Below, piece by piece: positions 7,606 to 14,155 of a DNA stretch of 20,062 nucleotides; the first letter of the stretch is position 1, and every line of letters starts with the position of its first letter. The position numbers and the translations under genes are program-made. Under the pieces are notes generated by a model that worked only from the letters and a program-made list of their open reading frames with translations, had not been told where the DNA came from and made no database searches. Source of the stretch: an uncultured Bacilli bacterium (lineage in GTDB: Bacteria > Bacillota_I > Bacilli_A > RF39 > UBA660); contig CANRGQ010000020.1 in NCBI GenBank assembly GCA_947630195.1, forward strand, positions 1 to 20,062, in the 5' to 3' direction.

Positions 7606-7682
7606 TGGTGTCCCCGAGGTGATTCGAACACCTGACCGATCGCTTAGAAGGCGATTGCTCTATCCAGCTGAGCTACGGAGAC
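7606..7682 (-). tRNA. tRNA-Arg (anticodon UCU)
   Basis: A full cloverleaf is visible on the minus strand. The acceptor GTCTCCG pairs with CGGGGAC (one G-U); D arm GCTC/GAGC; anticodon stem ATCGC/GCGAT around loop CTTCTAA with anticodon TCT; T arm AGGTG/CACCT with the TTCGAAT loop; discriminator A. The 3' CCA is encoded. UCU reads AGA/AGG, the main Arg codons of this AT-rich genome. It has its own promoter and terminator. Confidence 0.97.
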
Positions 7683-7699
7683 GTCTTTCAGTAATTAAA

Positions 7700-7728
7700 A
7701 TTATATAATATTATTATAAACTTTTCAA
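7700..7728 (-). promoter_or_regulatory. Promoter for tRNA-Arg
   Basis: On minus, TTGAAA (7728-7723), a 17-base spacer and TATAAT (7705-7700) put the transcript start about 10 bases before the mature tRNA. It begins right after the gerM terminator. Confidence 0.75.
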
Positions 7729-7731
7729 TAG

Positions 7732-7762
7732 AAAAAATGCCTCTTTTAGATAAAAAAGGCAT
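7732..7762 (-). terminator. Terminator of gerM
   Basis: An 11-bp stem (7737-7747 with 7752-7762, one G-U pair) and a 4-base loop are followed on minus by a T run (7737-7732). The GerM stop codon (7746-7748) and its last codons lie inside the hairpin. Confidence 0.88.
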
Positions 7763-8672
7763 CAATTAGCATATCATCAACATAAAATATTGTTTCGTTT
7801 ATCGAATAAGTATCTCTGATGGATAGGGCAATCGCATATTTGACTTCTTCAATAATTTTATTATCATCTAAATTTAAGATTTGATTATTAAAACTTAAAT
7901 TAATCGAATTTTCTAAAATTTCATAATTTAAAAGTTCGGTTGAAGTAGCTAAATAACTAATTAAATTAGTATCATAAGTTGGGGATGTTTTTAGTTTTTC
8001 AATAATTATTTCGACTTTTTCATTTTTGGAATTGGTGACAGTCGTAAGGGGAGTATAATAAGATAAACCATCAGTTTTACTGACATAATAAGTGGTTATT
8101 TTGGTAACATCTTTCATGCTATCAAGTTCATAAACTTTATTTATTCCGTAGGATCTATCTAAAGTATTAGGAAGGGCTTTGCCACTTTTAGGTAAACTTT
8201 TAAGTAGTTCGCCTTCTACAAAAATCATTATTTTTTTGACATCCTTTATTTCGGTTAGAGAGTAGATTAAGGCCTCGAGCATGGCTTCTTCATCAGATTC
8301 AGATACATTTAATAGTTCTTTGGAAAAATTTATTTTAAGTAAGCCATCTGTTAAGTCTTTATTAATTATTTTCGTCCCTTCTGGAATAACTTGTTTAAAG
8401 TTACTGGGAATATTAGAATTACTATTAATAGTAAGGTTAGTGATAACTTCTTCAATTAAAGTATTGATATTATCGCTTTTCTTTATGACTTCAAAACGGG
8501 ATACTAAATTGTTTTGGTCAATTAAATAAATAGGAATGGTAACGGGATCTGTATAAGTTAGCGTTGTATTAATTTGATAAGTATCATCGGTCGGAAAAAA
8601 GTAGATTATAAGCAAAATAAGAAATGAAATTGAAATAATAATCGTCTTTTTTAAAGCCAGGTTCTTGAGCAT
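7746..8672 (-). CDS. gerM: GerM-like protein with two GerMN domains
   Basis: A 308-residue protein with an N-terminal hydrophobic anchor (about 9-26) and an extracytoplasmic remainder. There is no Cys, so no lipobox, unlike lipoprotein versions of the family. Two GerMN-like repeats are visible: about 45-165 (VTIPIYLID ... KKIMIFVEGELL) and about 193-303 (TTYYVSK ... NETIFYVDD), joined by a segment with LPNTLDRSYGINKVYE. GerM supports spore cortex synthesis and engulfment in Bacillus; GerMN domains also occur in non-sporulation proteins, so the role is inferred. AGGTGG precedes the ATG. A GerE-like gene lies directly upstream; in Bacillus subtilis gerE and gerM are also close neighbours, which supports the assignment. 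Confidence 0.82.
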   Translation of the reverse strand: MLKNLALKKTIIISISFLILLIIYFFPTDDTYQINTTLTYTDPVTIPIYLIDQNNLVSRFEVIKKSDNINTLIEEVITNLTINSNSNIPSNFKQVIPEGTKIINKDLTDGLLKINFSKELLNVSESDEEAMLEALIYSLTEIKDVKKIMIFVEGELLKSLPKSGKALPNTLDRSYGINKVYELDSMKDVTKITTYYVSKTDGLSYYTPLTTVTNSKNEKVEIIIEKLKTSPTYDTNLISYLATSTELLNYEILENSINLSFNNQILNLDDNKIIEEVKYAIALSIRDTYSINETIFYVDDMLIDAFFI

Positions 8673-8717
8673 AAAACCACCTAATTAATTATACTTAAAA
8701 AAAATATAATCATACCT

Positions 8718-8744
8718 AAAAAAAGAATGAAATTAATCATTCTT
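8718..8744 (-). terminator. Terminator of gerE
   Basis: Read on minus: 8-bp perfect stem AAGAATGA / TCATTCTT around loop TTAATT, then TTTTT (8722-8718). It has the same architecture as the tRNA-Arg and ponA terminators. Confidence 0.9.
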
Positions 8745-8759
8745 AAAGTAGATTTGGGA

Positions 8760-8966
8760 CTATATTGATATTTCTCCTAGTTTTAATAGTTCAACAACTG
8801 CTTGGGAACGACTTTTAACCCCTAGTTTTTGCATCGTATTAGAAATGTGATTGCGGACTGTTTTTTCCGAAATCTTTAGAAGACTTGCGATTTCTTTCGT
8901 TGTTTTATTTTCTACTAAAAGTAGGAAGACTTCTTTTTCTCTAGCTGTGAGAATACCTTTAGTCAT
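8760..8966 (-). CDS. gerE: GerE-like stand-alone LuxR-type HTH regulator
   Basis: A 68-residue protein consisting only of a LuxR/GerE DNA-binding domain. LTAREKEVFLLLVENKTTKE leads into IASLLKISEKTVRNHISN (recognition helix about 34-44) and MQKLGVKSRSQAVVELLKLG. The match to Bacillus subtilis GerE, as I remember it, is close over the whole length (NKTTKEIAS, ISEKTVRNHISN, MQKLGVK, RSQAVVELL), and that protein is also a bare HTH of about 74 residues. GerE is the late mother-cell sporulation regulator acting with sigma-K. AAGGATGG precedes the ATG. GerM lies downstream but a terminator separates them. Short GerE-like regulators also occur outside sporulation, so function is less sure than family. 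Confidence 0.85.
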   Translation of the reverse strand: MTKGILTAREKEVFLLLVENKTTKEIASLLKISEKTVRNHISNTMQKLGVKSRSQAVVELLKLGEISI

Positions 8967-8991
8967 TAAACCATCCTTTCATACTTCATAG

Positions 8992-9000
8992 TATTTTATG
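8992..9000 (-). promoter_or_regulatory. Possible sigma-E/sigma-K-type -10 for gerE
   Basis: CATAAAATA on the minus strand fits the CATANNNTA -10 pattern of mother-cell sigma factors, with an AC about 17 bases upstream. It is placed 26 bases before the gerE ATG. In so AT-rich a genome this pattern carries little information. Confidence 0.25.
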
Positions 9001-9021
9001 AGTATTTTAGGTATTTGGTTA

Positions 9022-9492
9022 TTATTTTTTAGGGGTTTTAAGGTAGTTTTCATCTATTTTACCAAGAAGATAATCAATAGAGTAGTGATATTTACTGGCT
9101 AAATGGTCAAGAAGAAGAGTACCAATTAGGTTTTTCCCGCTTTCATAGTAAGTCCAAGTACTTCTCGCAATATTTAATTCTTTCGCCATTTTTATTTGGG
9201 TGATTTTGTATTCTTTTCGAAGGGTTTTCAATCTTTCAGCCATTTTCGTTAAATCAATATCTTTTTTACTATTTGAATATTTCTTTATTTTGTTATGTCC
9301 CAATATGTAATCAATAGAAACTTCAAAGTAAACACTCAATTTATTTAAGTGAATAATAGGTATAGTATCTCTTACTGTTTCATAAGAACTGTAAGTTGAC
9401 CTGTCAATTCCTAGAATATCAGCAACTTGACCCTGTGTTAAATTTTTTTCTTCTCTCATCGTTCGTAGTATGTCCATTTGTAACTTTTTCAT
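9022..9492 (-). CDS. Double-HTH XRE-family transcriptional regulator
   Basis: A 156-residue protein with two tandem Cro/C1-type helix-turn-helix domains. The first, about 7-63, has NLTQGQVADILGIDRSTYSS followed by YFEVSIDYILG. The second, about 84-145, has KITQIKMAKELNIARSTWTY followed by KYHYSIDYLLG. Each half ends in the SIDYLLG-type turn usual for this family. The tandem arrangement could let one polypeptide bind two operator half-sites. The start is ATG 9492, five bases after GAGGG; an open frame runs upstream to 9654 but crosses the promoter and the candidate RNA. It diverges from that RNA and rlmN, so it may regulate this gap. Targets are unknown. Confidence 0.88.
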   Translation of the reverse strand: MKKLQMDILRTMREEKNLTQGQVADILGIDRSTYSSYETVRDTIPIIHLNKLSVYFEVSIDYILGHNKIKKYSNSKKDIDLTKMAERLKTLRKEYKITQIKMAKELNIARSTWTYYESGKNLIGTLLLDHLASKYHYSIDYLLGKIDENYLKTPKK

Positions 9493-9514
9493 TTTATCCC
9501 TCATTTCATAAGGT

Positions 9515-9520
9515 ATTATA
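9515..9520 (-). promoter_or_regulatory. -10 box for the XRE gene
   Basis: A perfect TATAAT on minus lies 23 bases before the ATG at 9492. The -35 region is T-rich without a good hexamer. Just upstream, ATATAC (9530-9535) and GTATAT (9551-9556) form an inverted repeat that could be an operator for a self-regulating XRE protein. Confidence 0.4.
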
Positions 9521-9571
9521 ATTGTTTGAATATACGAAAAATAAAAATGTGTATATATTTGGACAAAATAC

Positions 9572-9600
9572 TTGTATTTAAATGTTGGCTGTGTTATACT
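9572..9600 (+). promoter_or_regulatory. Promoter for the RNA upstream of rlmN
   Basis: TTGTAT (9572-9577), a 17-base spacer and TATACT (9595-9600) preceded by TGT (9592-9594), an extended -10. Predicted start near 9607, exactly where the first hairpin begins. Confidence 0.75.
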
Positions 9601-9606
9601 TTTATT

Positions 9607-9732
9607 GTTAAGAGCAATCTTAACTATCATAATCATGTCAGATGAAAAAGACATTAAAACATAGCCACTCAGACATTTTGTCGCATGTCTGATAATTTTA
9701 GAGAAGGACTTTTGAAGTCTTTTTCTTTTTTT
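9607..9732 (+). ncRNA. Candidate structured small RNA or rlmN leader/attenuator
   Basis: A promoter-driven, non-coding stretch of about 126 bases with ordered structure. Hairpin 1 is GTTAAGA/TCTTAAC (9607-9624) capped by a GCAA tetraloop. A weak hairpin ATGTC/GACAT (9635-9654) follows. Hairpin 2 is TCAGACAT/ATGTCTGA (9669-9692) with an 8-base loop. An intrinsic terminator (9701-9732) ends it. GAAAAAGAC (9644-9652) is a perfect 9-base complement of GTCTTTTTC (9717-9725) in the terminator's 3' arm, so an alternative antiterminator fold is possible. It matches no RNA family that I can recognise (not SRP RNA, 6S, T-box or a familiar riboswitch). It may be an independent sRNA or a regulated leader of rlmN, whose ATG is 48 bases past the T tract. 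Confidence 0.5.
9701..9732 (+). terminator. Intrinsic terminator upstream of rlmN
   Basis: The stem 9701-9711 with 9715-9725 has 11 pairs including two G-U, with a short TTG loop, followed by seven T (9726-9732). The T run and position make it a convincing terminator even though it lies before a gene in the same orientation. Confidence 0.8.
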
Positions 9733-9763
9733 AAGAAAAAATTTAGATACATTTTGCTAAAAA

Positions 9764-9769
9764 TATAGT
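9764..9769 (+). promoter_or_regulatory. Possible -10 for a near-leaderless rlmN transcript
   Basis: TATAGT (9764-9769) with a TTTAGA-like -35 (9742-9747, 16-base spacer) would start transcription near 9776, five bases before the rlmN ATG. A second TATAGT sits at 9775-9780. The -35 is weak. Confidence 0.35.
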
Positions 9770-9780
9770 AAAATTATAGT

Positions 9781-10791
9781 ATGAAGAATTTGATGGATTT
9801 AAATATCGAAGAATTAGAAAGTTATATTTTAAAGGTTGGCGAGAAAAAATTTAAGGCCACCCAAGTTTTTGAATGGTTGTATCAAAAGAAAGAATGGAAT
9901 GTTGATAATTTTACTAATTTGAAAAAGGATTTAAGAGAAAAAATAAAAAATGATTTTAATTTCGATTTTATTAAAATAAAGAAAAAAGAAACAGGCTCTT
10001 TAGTTAAGAAATATTTATTTGAATTAATTGATGGTAACTTTGTGGAGGCTGTTTTAATGGAACACGATTATGGAAAAAGTGTCTGTGTCTCATCAGAAGT
10101 AGGCTGTAACATGGGTTGTAAGTTTTGTGAAAGTGGGCGTCTTAAAAAGGTAAGAGGTTTAGAAACTTATGAGATGGTGGAGCAAATATTATTAATTGAA
10201 GAAGATATCCATGATAAAATTAATAGTGTGGTAGTAATGGGTATAGGAGAACCTTTTGATAATTATGATAATGTAATTAATTTTGTGAAAATTATTAATC
10301 ACGCGAAAGGTCTTGCTATTGGTTCTAGACACATTACGATATCCACTTGTGGCTTAGTTCCCAAAATTGATGAGTTTGCCGAATTTCCTTTACAAGTCAA
10401 CTTAGCAATTAGTTTGCATGCCCCGAATGATGAGATTAGAAATAAGATAATGCCTATCAATAAAGTGTATAATATTAGTAAACTAATGACTTCTTTAAAG
10501 AATTATATTGCAAAAACTAATAGACGCGTCACCATAGAATATGTTATGCTTAATATGGTAAATGATAGCAAAGACGATGCGATAGAACTTGCGCATCTTT
10601 TAAGAGAAATGAATGTCTATGTTAATCTGATACCTTATAATGAAACCAACAATTTGGAATTTAAGAAAAGCGAAAGAATAAAAGAATTTAAAGATACATT
10701 AACAAAAGAAGGCATCAATGTTACAGTAAGAAAAGAATTTGGGGATAGTATTAGTGCGGCATGCGGACAACTTAGAAGTAAAGAGGTGTAA
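9781..10791 (+). CDS. rlmN: RlmN-type radical SAM 23S rRNA/tRNA adenine-C2 methyltransferase
   Basis: A 336-residue protein. The radical SAM cluster ligands are Cys109, Cys113 and Cys116 (CNMGCKFC). The methyl-carrying Cys is probably Cys328 in AACGQL, and GIGEP (155-159), SLHAPND and MPINK are family motifs. RlmN methylates A2503 of 23S rRNA and A37 of some tRNAs. After the cluster it reads CESGRLKKVRGL, whereas many RlmN proteins have a CxTG...RNL form; Cfr, the resistance paralog, shares the fold, but the position ahead of prpC-prkC favours RlmN. There is no Shine-Dalgarno sequence before ATG 9781 or the in-frame ATG 9793, and a stop lies at 9769-9771, so the start region is fixed. It is first gene of a tightly spaced five-gene run. 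Confidence 0.92.
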   Translation: MKNLMDLNIEELESYILKVGEKKFKATQVFEWLYQKKEWNVDNFTNLKKDLREKIKNDFNFDFIKIKKKETGSLVKKYLFELIDGNFVEAVLMEHDYGKSVCVSSEVGCNMGCKFCESGRLKKVRGLETYEMVEQILLIEEDIHDKINSVVVMGIGEPFDNYDNVINFVKIINHAKGLAIGSRHITISTCGLVPKIDEFAEFPLQVNLAISLHAPNDEIRNKIMPINKVYNISKLMTSLKNYIAKTNRRVTIEYVMLNMVNDSKDDAIELAHLLREMNVYVNLIPYNETNNLEFKKSERIKEFKDTLTKEGINVTVRKEFGDSISAACGQLRSKEV

Positions 10792-10794
10792 GAG

Positions 10795-11541
10795 ATGGAA
10801 ACATGTTATATGACAGATTCAGGAAGAGTTAGAAGTCACAATGAAGATAGTGTTACAATTTTAAAAAATGATAGTAATGAATATCTTTTAGTGGTAGCAG
10901 ATGGTATGGGAGGACATAGAAAAGGGGAAGTAGCCTCATCTATTGCGGTATCCCATTTAGGTAAAAGATTTAATGATACGCCATCAATTGGCTCTAAACT
11001 TGATGCGGTTAATTGGCTTAATGATAATATTAATGAAATAAATGGTGAAATTTTAGAGTATGGGGAAGAAAATATTGACTCTAAGGGACTTGGAACGACG
11101 ATTGTGGTAGCCTTACTTACCAAAAACTATTTAATTTTTGGGAATATTGGGGATTCTTCCGGCTTTGTTTTAAAAAATGGTAAATTACATAAAGTTACCC
11201 ATGACCATACGCTTGTAAATCTCCTTGTTGATGCCGGTAATTTAACTGAAGAAGAAGCCAAAAGTCATCCGAAGAAAAATGTCTTAATGAAAGCTTTAGG
11301 GGCTGCCGAAAAAGTTGATGTCGATATTTTTGATGTTATTGATATTGAGTTTGAGGCCATTATGCTTTGTAGTGATGGACTTACGAATATGTTAACGGAA
11401 GAACAAATAGAAAAAGTTTTAGTAGACGAAGAACTTACAAGTGAAGAAAAGGTTGAAAAATTAATAAGAAAATGTAATGCAAGAGGAGGAAATGATAATA
11501 TCTCCATTGCATATCTTTCAAGGAATGGTGAACAAATATGA
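10795..11541 (+). CDS. prpC: PP2C-family protein Ser/Thr phosphatase
   Basis: A 248-residue PPM/PP2C phosphatase with the metal-binding motifs in order: RSHNEDS (13-19), ADGMGGH (35-41), GLGTT (98-102), NIGDS (117-121), CSDGL (192-196) and GGNDNIS (231-237). In the fourth motif the usual GDSR is GDSS, losing an Arg common in bacterial members. It removes phosphate from Ser/Thr of PrkC and its substrates in the cytoplasm. The gene starts three bases after rlmN stops, with AGAGGTG inside the rlmN end, and overlaps prkC by four bases (ATGA), the standard phosphatase-kinase coupling of Firmicutes. Confidence 0.95.
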   Translation: METCYMTDSGRVRSHNEDSVTILKNDSNEYLLVVADGMGGHRKGEVASSIAVSHLGKRFNDTPSIGSKLDAVNWLNDNINEINGEILEYGEENIDSKGLGTTIVVALLTKNYLIFGNIGDSSGFVLKNGKLHKVTHDHTLVNLLVDAGNLTEEEAKSHPKKNVLMKALGAAEKVDVDIFDVIDIEFEAIMLCSDGLTNMLTEEQIEKVLVDEELTSEEKVEKLIRKCNARGGNDNISIAYLSRNGEQI

Positions 11542-13325
11542 TAATGAAAGGGCAAAAGATTAGTGACCGTTACCAAGTGATAAAAAGCATTGGTGAGGGC
11601 GGAATGGCTAATGTTTATTTAGCTTATGATACAATTTTAGACCGGAATGTTGCTGTTAAAGTCTTAAGAGGAGACTTAGCTAATGACGAGAAATTTGTCC
11701 GTCGCTTTCAAAGAGAGGCTTTAGCGGCCAGTTCTTTATCAAACCCAAATATAGTAGAAGTTTATGATGTTGGGGAAGATAATGGTGAATATTACATTGT
11801 CATGGAATATATTGAAGGTAAACATTTAAAACAACTCCTTAAAAAAAGAGGTAAATTAACGGTAGGTGAGGCCGTTGATATTGTCATGCAAATAACTGAT
11901 GGCTTGTCGGTTGCTCATGACTCTTATATAATTCATAGAGATATTAAACCGCAAAATATTATGATTTTAGAAAATGGATTAGTTAAGATAACCGATTTTG
12001 GCATTGCCATGGCGATGAATTCCACCCAACTTACCCAAACTAATTCTGTAATGGGAAGTGTGCATTATCTTCCTCCCGAACAAGCCAGTGGTAAGGGAGC
12101 CACTTTACAAAGTGATATTTATTCCATTGGAATTTTGTTTTATGAGTTATTAACAGGTAAACTTCCGTTTAAAGGTGAAAATGCTGTCGAAATTGCTTTA
12201 AAACATTTAAAAGAACCACTTCCAAGTGTTAGAGAAGAAGACCCAGATATACCCCAAAGTGTGGAAAATATTATTATTAAAGCGACCGCTAAAAATCCGA
12301 AGAACCGCTATAGTGATGCGAGAGAAATGCATGAGGATTTAAAAACTTGCCTAGAACCGGAAAGAATTAATGAACCGAAGATAAAATTAAAATATCAAGA
12401 AGTATCAGATGATACTAAAGTAATTAAACAAGTAAAACCCGAAGTTAAAAAGCCAGAAAAAAGTGATATTAAACTTAAAAAAGGAAATAATAAAATAGAA
12501 GAAGAAAAAGACGAAGTAGTCGTAAAAAAGATAACAGGTGATGATTTGAAGAAACAAAATAAAACATTAATTAAATTAGCTTCCATATTTACGGGCCTTG
12601 TAATTGTTATTACAGTCGTATTTGTTTTCATTATGTTTATGAGTAATACAAAAACAATTGAGGTTCCTGATGTTTCTGGTAAAACTTTAAAAGAAGCTAT
12701 TTCTATGCTCCAAGATAAAGGATTCACTGTAGCGGATGAAGAAGAAGGAGTATCCTCTAAAGAAGTTGAAGTAGGTAATGTTGTTAAAACTTCTCCTTTA
12801 GCGGGTAAAAAAAGAAAGAAAGGTTCCGAAATTAAAATTTATGTCTCAACTGGTGATGAAACCATTTTAATTGAGGATTATACCCATAAAAATTATTTAG
12901 AAATAAAAGGTAATTTAGAGGCCAGAGGTTTAGTTGTAAGAGAAGAACCAGAGTCAGTTGAAGAAGATAGTGAATTTTTAGAAAATGAAATTGTTAAACA
13001 ATCAGTTGAGGCTGGAACTAGTCTTACTAAGGGTGAAAGCATAACTTTAACTTATGCTGTGGTGGGATTTAACTATCCAGACTTTACGGATGGCACTTAT
13101 TCTGTTTCCGATGTTGAAGCTTTCTGTGAAGAAAACAACATTAAATTAGAAGTAGTCGAAACGGTTAGCGAAAGTAATTTAGAAGGAACTATTTATAACC
13201 AAAGTAGAAAAGCTGGTACACCAGTGCAAAGTGGAGCCAACTTTAAAATTTGGGTTTATGTAAATAGTAGTGATGAAGAAGAAAACAATAGTGATATAGG
13301 TGGTTGTCAAGACGGTTTATGTTAG
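11538..13325 (+). CDS. prkC: PASTA-domain Ser/Thr protein kinase
   Basis: A 595-residue transmembrane kinase. The cytoplasmic kinase domain (11-275) is complete: GEGGMANV loop (19-26), Lys41, HRDIKPQN with catalytic Asp135, DFG (153-155), and an activation segment rich in Thr/Ser (162-174) ending GSVHYLPPEQ. A Lys/Glu-rich juxtamembrane linker (280-343) leads to one membrane helix (344-368) and three external PASTA repeats (about 372-437, 441-507, 510-576), which in relatives bind muropeptides or lipid II. The short tail after them ends GGCQDGLC; the final Cys codon is formed where rsgA's ATG overlaps. Coupled by ATGA to the phosphatase. An alternative start is Met3; the difference is trivial. 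Confidence 0.95.
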   Translation: MIMKGQKISDRYQVIKSIGEGGMANVYLAYDTILDRNVAVKVLRGDLANDEKFVRRFQREALAASSLSNPNIVEVYDVGEDNGEYYIVMEYIEGKHLKQLLKKRGKLTVGEAVDIVMQITDGLSVAHDSYIIHRDIKPQNIMILENGLVKITDFGIAMAMNSTQLTQTNSVMGSVHYLPPEQASGKGATLQSDIYSIGILFYELLTGKLPFKGENAVEIALKHLKEPLPSVREEDPDIPQSVENIIIKATAKNPKNRYSDAREMHEDLKTCLEPERINEPKIKLKYQEVSDDTKVIKQVKPEVKKPEKSDIKLKKGNNKIEEEKDEVVVKKITGDDLKKQNKTLIKLASIFTGLVIVITVVFVFIMFMSNTKTIEVPDVSGKTLKEAISMLQDKGFTVADEEEGVSSKEVEVGNVVKTSPLAGKKRKKGSEIKIYVSTGDETILIEDYTHKNYLEIKGNLEARGLVVREEPESVEEDSEFLENEIVKQSVEAGTSLTKGESITLTYAVVGFNYPDFTDGTYSVSDVEAFCEENNIKLEVVETVSESNLEGTIYNQSRKAGTPVQSGANFKIWVYVNSSDEEENNSDIGGCQDGLC

Positions 13326-14155
13326 AAGGATTACTGGTTAAAATAAATAGTGATACTTTTACGGTTAAAGTTGATAATAAATATTATGATTGTAAAAGTA
13401 GAGGAAAGTTAAGAACTAAATTGCGCCCTTTAGTGGGAGATCATGTTTTAGTTAATTTAAGTGATTTAGTCATTGAAGATATTAAAGAAAGAAAAAATGC
13501 TTTAGACCGTCCTCAAGTGGCTAACATTGATATTGCTTTAGTAGTTACTAGTTTAAAGAGGCCAGATTTAAATTTAACTTTACTGGATAAATTATTAAGT
13601 ATTATTACGATTAATAAAATAGAACCTGTTATAATTCTGACGAAATTAGATTTAACACCTAAAGAAGAATTAAAAGAATTAACTAAAATATTTAAGTATT
13701 ATGAAAGTATAGGGATAAAAGTATTTAAAAATGATGAAGTAAATAAAATAAAGAAATATTTAAAAGGCCATATTGTTACGGTATGTGGGCAAACTGGAGC
13801 GGGTAAAAGTTCTTTGATTAATAAAATGGATAATACTCTAAATTTAAAAACTGATGAGATATCTTTAAGTTTAAATCGGGGTAAACATACAACAAGAATT
13901 GTGGAATTATTTTCCTTAGATACTTTTTATATTGTTGATACTCCTGGTTTTTCGCAAATTGACTTAGATAAATATAGTAAAGAAGATATTAAAAATAGTT
14001 TTAAGGAATTTAAAAATACAGATTGTTATTTTAATGATTGTACTCATTTAAATAATACTGAGGGTTGTAAAGTTATTCCCAAGGTTTGCGATGGCACTAT
14101 TTTAAAATCGAGATATGAAAATTATGAAGTATTTATGGAGGAGACTAAAAAATGA
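13319..14155 (+). CDS. rsgA: Ribosome small subunit-dependent GTPase RsgA
   Basis: A 278-residue circularly permuted GTPase: an N-terminal OB domain (1-65), then G4 TKLD (108-111), G1 GQTGAGKSS (157-165), switch region GKHTTR (188-193) and G3 DTPG (207-210), then a C-terminal zinc finger with Cys236, Cys241, His243 and Cys250. RsgA checks late 30S subunit assembly and releases under GTP hydrolysis. The start was placed at ATG 13319, giving MLEG to match the family N-terminus (MPEG in Bacillus); a TTG 15 bases upstream directly abuts AGGTGG and is less likely. It overlaps the prkC end by seven bases and the rpe start by four, so it is probably translationally coupled. Confidence 0.93.
   Translation: MLEGLLVKINSDTFTVKVDNKYYDCKSRGKLRTKLRPLVGDHVLVNLSDLVIEDIKERKNALDRPQVANIDIALVVTSLKRPDLNLTLLDKLLSIITINKIEPVIILTKLDLTPKEELKELTKIFKYYESIGIKVFKNDEVNKIKKYLKGHIVTVCGQTGAGKSSLINKMDNTLNLKTDEISLSLNRGKHTTRIVELFSLDTFYIVDTPGFSQIDLDKYSKEDIKNSFKEFKNTDCYFNDCTHLNNTEGCKVIPKVCDGTILKSRYENYEVFMEETKK

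Noticed and set aside
9493..9654. An N-terminal extension of the XRE regulator by 54 residues to an ATG at 9654.
   Set aside because: It would cross the gene's own -10 box and the divergent promoter, its residues do not resemble an HTH protein, and ATG 9492 has a good GAGGG site.
9635..9664. A nine-codon ORF in the RNA upstream of rlmN as a leader peptide gene.
   Set aside because: No ribosome binding site lies at proper distance; kept only as a remark in the RNA finding.
9607..9732. The structured RNA as SRP RNA, 6S RNA, a T-box or a familiar riboswitch.
   Set aside because: Hallmarks such as the SRP GGAAGG loop region, the T-box UGGN bulge and known aptamer cores are not seen.
10836..11576. 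Minus-strand open frames of 95 and 103 codons within prpC.
   Set aside because: They are antisense to a well-supported phosphatase gene, have no ribosome binding sites and have protein sequences of low plausibility.
12395..12727. A minus-strand open frame of 110 codons within prkC.
   Set aside because: It is antisense to the linker and membrane segment of the kinase; its hydrophobic stretches mirror the sense sequence.
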